Source: CAZEPJ01 sp964514105
GTDB lineage: Bacteria > Desulfobacterota > Desulfocorpusculales > Desulfocorpusculum
NCBI GenBank assembly: GCA_964514105.1
Contig: CAZEPJ010000048.1
Span: 1 to 36,318 of the forward strand
Reading direction: 5' to 3'
DNA length: 36,318 nt
Below are positions 34,055 through 36,318 of the stretch, piece after piece; the first letter of the stretch is position 1, and every line of letters begins with the position of its first letter. The notes under the pieces are model-generated. The model was not told the DNA's origin, did no database searches, and saw only the letters and a program-made list of their open reading frames with translations. Both the position numbers and the translations under genes were made by a program.

Positions 34055-34870
34055 TCATGGAGCCCACCCCGGGAGCTCCCGCTCCAGGTAGCCGCACTGC
34101 GGGCATTCCAAGATCACGCGAACCAGGCCCTGGGTGTAGGCCAAAAGCTGCTGCCTCCGATGCGCCTCGGCCTCGGGGGCGGCGTCCCACCGGCCGGACG
34201 CCCACAGGGGATAGATCGGACCCGAGGATCTGGGGAACTCGGCCCATATCTTGCGCAGCCGAATCCCCCGTGATCCACACCGCTCGCACATAAAGATCCG
34301 TTTCCACACCTCCCCGAACAGGCGCAGATCGGCCAGGGACTCCGGAGGGCCTGGGGGCCCGCCGAGGAGCGCCCAACGCCTGAGGGGATGGCCTTGGAGG
34401 AGGGCCGCCGCGAGGCACCGCGGACAGCGGTCCCGCCCGCCCTCGTGCCAGAGGACGGGCCACGACTCGCCGCACTCCGGGCAGGGGGCAGCGGCTTTGC
34501 CCGCATGGGGGGCCAGCCGCCGGGTCCACACGTCCGCCATATGCTCGGCGCAGGCCGCATCGACGCCCGACAGGAGGAGGCGGGAGGAGGCCTCGCCGCC
34601 GCACACCGCGCAGCGCCTGGGGCCCGCCCCTTTGCCGTCGACCGGCCGACTCCCCCCGGCACCGTCCATGACCAGGTCCGCCAGCGCCGGCCCCACCAGG
34701 GCCACATCTTTCCCCGGACCGGCCCAGATCCCGTGCAGGCGGCGAGCCCCGCCGCTCTCGCCTCGCCGGATGGCCAGCAGGGCGCATGCGGGACGCACTT
34801 CTCCCTTCACCAGGTCCAGGCCCACCCATTGAATGGCTCGGGAAATCTCAGAGGGAAGGATCTCGATCAT
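34055..34870 (-). CDS. Uncharacterised multi-CXXC zinc-ribbon-like protein
   Basis: A 271-residue protein I do not recognise. The first 85 residues look like an alpha/beta domain (AIQWVGLDLVKGEVRPACALLAIRRGE). Then follow CAVCGGEASSRLLLSGVDAACAEHM, PCPECGESWPVLW, RCPRCLAAALL, MCERCGSRGIRLRKIW and ECPQCGYLERELPG, five CXXC knuckles that could build two or more zinc ribbons. Such arrays bind nucleic acid or proteins. No signal peptide or membrane helix. ATG 34870 is supported by the extended -10 promoter 50 bases upstream rather than by a strong ribosome site. It converges on the YvcK-like gene. Confidence 0.6.
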   Translation of the reverse strand: MIEILPSEISRAIQWVGLDLVKGEVRPACALLAIRRGESGGARRLHGIWAGPGKDVALVGPALADLVMDGAGGSRPVDGKGAGPRRCAVCGGEASSRLLLSGVDAACAEHMADVWTRRLAPHAGKAAAPCPECGESWPVLWHEGGRDRCPRCLAAALLQGHPLRRWALLGGPPGPPESLADLRLFGEVWKRIFMCERCGSRGIRLRKIWAEFPRSSGPIYPLWASGRWDAAPEAEAHRRQQLLAYTQGLVRVILECPQCGYLERELPGWAP

Positions 34871-34921
34871 GAGGCCCCGCCATGCACCGTCGCCCTCCCC
34901 AAACCGGCCGTGGGAGTGGTC

Positions 34922-34930
34922 ATTATACCA
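34922..34930 (-). promoter_or_regulatory. Extended -10 promoter of the multi-CXXC gene
   Basis: On the minus strand TGG-TATAAT (34930-34922), a perfect extended -10, about 50 bases before ATG 34870. The -35 region is poor. Confidence 0.55.
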
Positions 34931-34944
34931 GAGGGCGAAAAGGA

Positions 34945-34973
34945 TGGACGCCGTCGCCCTTCCCCCGTATGAT
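34945..34973 (+). promoter_or_regulatory. Promoter of the lipoprotein gene
   Basis: TGGACG (34945-34950), a 17-base spacer and TATGAT (34968-34973, 5 of 6). It is back-to-back with the minus-strand promoter at 34922-34930 and gives a leader of about 75 bases. Confidence 0.5.
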
Positions 34974-35056
34974 GCCTCTGAGGGGGGGGAGTCGCCAAAC
35001 CCCGCGGCGTTCGAGCGCATCGGACGTGCCGGAGAAGACCTTTGGGAGGTCACGCC

Positions 35057-35536
35057 ATGCGAAAACTGGGTCGGGCTGGTCGCCTCGGATGTGTCTTTCT
35101 TGTCATGGCAGGGCTGGCGGGCTGCACGGTGTACACGGCGCCGCCGCCTGAGCCCGCCCCTCCCCCGGGACCGCGTCCCGGCCCCCCGCCGGGGCTCGTC
35201 TTCGCCGACCTCCGGGTGACGGACCTGGACATGGCGCCGGATCCCATCGTGGGCGGCGAAAGGCCGCGATTCATGCTCACCCTCCTCAACCGCTCCCACC
35301 ACTCGGCAACGGTGCGGATATTCCTCATGGATCGGGATGAACTCATCGCCGAGACCGGCGGGATAGCTGTGCGCCCGGGGGCCAACCGCATCGACTTCCC
35401 CAGGGGCGGGTATCGGTTTCACCGGAGCGATCACTGCTTCACGGTGGAGCTGGATCTGGCCGGGACGAGGCGCCCCGTGGACCTGGCCCGCACCTTCTGC
35501 GCCCGCAGAACCCCGGGGGGGTGGACCCTCCGATGA
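35057..35536 (+). CDS. Lipoprotein with proline-rich linker and Ig-like (CARDB-type) domain
   Basis: A 159-residue lipoprotein. The signal ends in MAGLAGC, a good lipobox with Cys23 as the lipid-modified residue. Residues about 29-47 are Pro-rich (PPPEPAPPPGPRPGPPPG), a spacer across the envelope. The rest (LVFADLRVTDLDMAPDPIVGGERPRFMLTLLNRS..., ending in VELDLAGTRRPVDLARTFCARR) has the beta-sandwich rhythm of CARDB-like domains. It probably sits on the outer membrane and binds a partner. ATG 35057 has GGGAGG at ideal spacing. Confidence 0.75.
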   Translation: MRKLGRAGRLGCVFLVMAGLAGCTVYTAPPPEPAPPPGPRPGPPPGLVFADLRVTDLDMAPDPIVGGERPRFMLTLLNRSHHSATVRIFLMDRDELIAETGGIAVRPGANRIDFPRGGYRFHRSDHCFTVELDLAGTRRPVDLARTFCARRTPGGWTLR

Positions 35537-35617
35537 GGCCCTCGTCCGGCGGCTGAGCGGCTGGGCTGCCCGACGCCGGGCAAGGCGGCCTCGGGGAGCG
35601 AAGCAGGACGAGGAACG

Positions 35618-36265
35618 TCAATCATCCGGCCCCCGGTGGGCGGTGGCGTCCTCGTCGACCCAGTCCTCCTCGGTGTAGGACATGCCCTTTCGACCCGGAA
35701 CTTTCCGTGCGGGCCCGGGCCGGTAAAATGGGCAGCTTTTCGGGCCGTAGCAGAAGGTTTCGAACCGGTACTGTTTCTTTGACGGATTCCACTGGTCGAT
35801 GATCATCTCCACCGGCATCCGGCAGCCCCAGATGCAGCTCTTGCATTTGGCCTCGTAGGTCCCCGCGTCCAGACGTCGGTGACCGCGGCTGCGGTAGGTT
35901 GCCAGGTTCGGAGGCACTCCAAGGAAAGGCGGCCCGGCAAGGGTTTCGCCCTGGGCATCCTTTGTGACTTTGAGCCCGCTCGTCTTGTAGAATGCCGCGG
36001 TCTCCTTGCGCGGGTCTTCGACCGGCACGGAGCAGCCGCTCAGTTGCATGCCCACCTGAAACCGGTGTTTTTCGTGTGCAGCTTCACCGACCGCAATCAG
36101 AAACTCGCCAGCCTCCCCGCCGCAGGCTCCATCGATGCGAAGCACGTACCCCAGATAGCTGTGGGACCGCTCATCAAAGGAACGCGTGAGCCGGATGCGC
36201 GGCTGGACGGCCGCGACACGGCCTGCCCATAGCACCTTCTCTATGCTTTCAGATGTGCCATCCAT
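35618..36265 (-). CDS. Conserved-looking Cys-rich protein of unknown function
   Basis: A 215-residue protein. The N-terminal 80 residues (IRLTRSFDERSHSYLGYVLRIDG, FLIAVGEAAHEKHRFQVGMQLSG) look like a beta-barrel. The C-terminal third holds CKSCIWGCRMPVEMIIDQW and FETFCYGPKSCPFYRPGP, six Cys in two clusters that could bind zinc or an iron-sulfur cluster, then an acidic end (YTEEDWVDEDATAHRG). I cannot name the family. ATG 36265 has GGAGGAA upstream and follows the stop of the preceding minus-strand gene by 3 bases, so the two form an operon. Confidence 0.62.
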   Translation of the reverse strand: MDGTSESIEKVLWAGRVAAVQPRIRLTRSFDERSHSYLGYVLRIDGACGGEAGEFLIAVGEAAHEKHRFQVGMQLSGCSVPVEDPRKETAAFYKTSGLKVTKDAQGETLAGPPFLGVPPNLATYRSRGHRRLDAGTYEAKCKSCIWGCRMPVEMIIDQWNPSKKQYRFETFCYGPKSCPFYRPGPARKVPGRKGMSYTEEDWVDEDATAHRGPDD

Positions 36266-36268
36266 CCT

Positions 36269-36318
36269 CTATTCCTCCGTGGTCCGGTCGATGTCTGCTT
36301 CGTCGAGCGGTTCGTCCA
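36269..36318 (-). CDS. C-terminal end of an unidentified gene (partial)
   Basis: The minus-strand frame entering the window reads DEPLDEADIDRTTEE and ends at TAG (36271-36269). This acidic tail belongs to a gene whose body lies beyond the window. Its end includes the ribosome site of the Cys-rich gene, indicating co-transcription. Confidence 0.45.
   Translation of the reverse strand, partial: DEPLDEADIDRTTEE

Overview
The window is very GC-rich, densely coded bacterial DNA with Gram-negative envelope genes: an OmpA-type C-terminus, a lipoprotein, and an alpha-2-macroglobulin/PBP1C pair. Gene content and promoter style (TTGACA or extended -10 elements such as TGCTAGAAT) fit a Desulfobacterota/Deltaproteobacteria-like organism. 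That assignment is inference; there is no rRNA or other taxonomic marker here. I found no tRNA, rRNA, CRISPR array, insertion sequence or prophage.

Layout. 1-137: end of an OmpA-family gene and its terminator. 180-2532 (minus): gamma-glutamyltransferase-like enzyme, then a PGPGW membrane protein and a small zinc-ribbon protein. 2792-7984 (plus): transglutaminase-like protein, a decayed acetyltransferase, DUF488, a SnoaL-like protein, a GNAT, an alpha/beta hydrolase, a class I aminotransferase and a DUF6125-like protein. 8072-16140: a 1919-residue bacterial alpha-2-macroglobulin translationally coupled to penicillin-binding protein 1C. 16221-17528: a 4-aminobutyrate-type aminotransferase. 17577-23772 (minus): a complete peptide ABC importer operon (binding protein, ATPase, two permeases, second ATPase) ending in a gamma-glutamylcyclotransferase-like gene. 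A divergent HTH regulator follows at 24009-24944. 24981-28745: an unknown gene, phosphomannomutase/phosphoglucomutase and an RhlB-like helicase. 28887-36318: a YihY/BrkB membrane protein, a three-part regulator/polyferredoxin fusion, a YvcK/CofD-like protein, a multi-CXXC protein, a lipoprotein and a Cys-rich conserved protein.

Two findings stand out. First, the binding protein of the ABC importer appears circularly permuted: the segment normally found at the C-terminus of family 5 solute-binding proteins sits directly after the signal peptide, and the protein stops where that segment would normally begin. Its operon ends in a cyclotransferase-like protein whose expected catalytic Glu is Ser. 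The shared control region with the divergent regulator holds three related elements at an exact 22-bp spacing. Second, 30192-32882 encodes a cyclic-nucleotide-binding domain, a sigma54-type AAA+ domain with ruined ATPase and sigma-contact motifs and no DNA-binding domain, and a NosR/NapH-like membrane 4Fe-4S module in one polypeptide. This suggests a ligand-gated membrane electron-transfer protein rather than a transcription factor.
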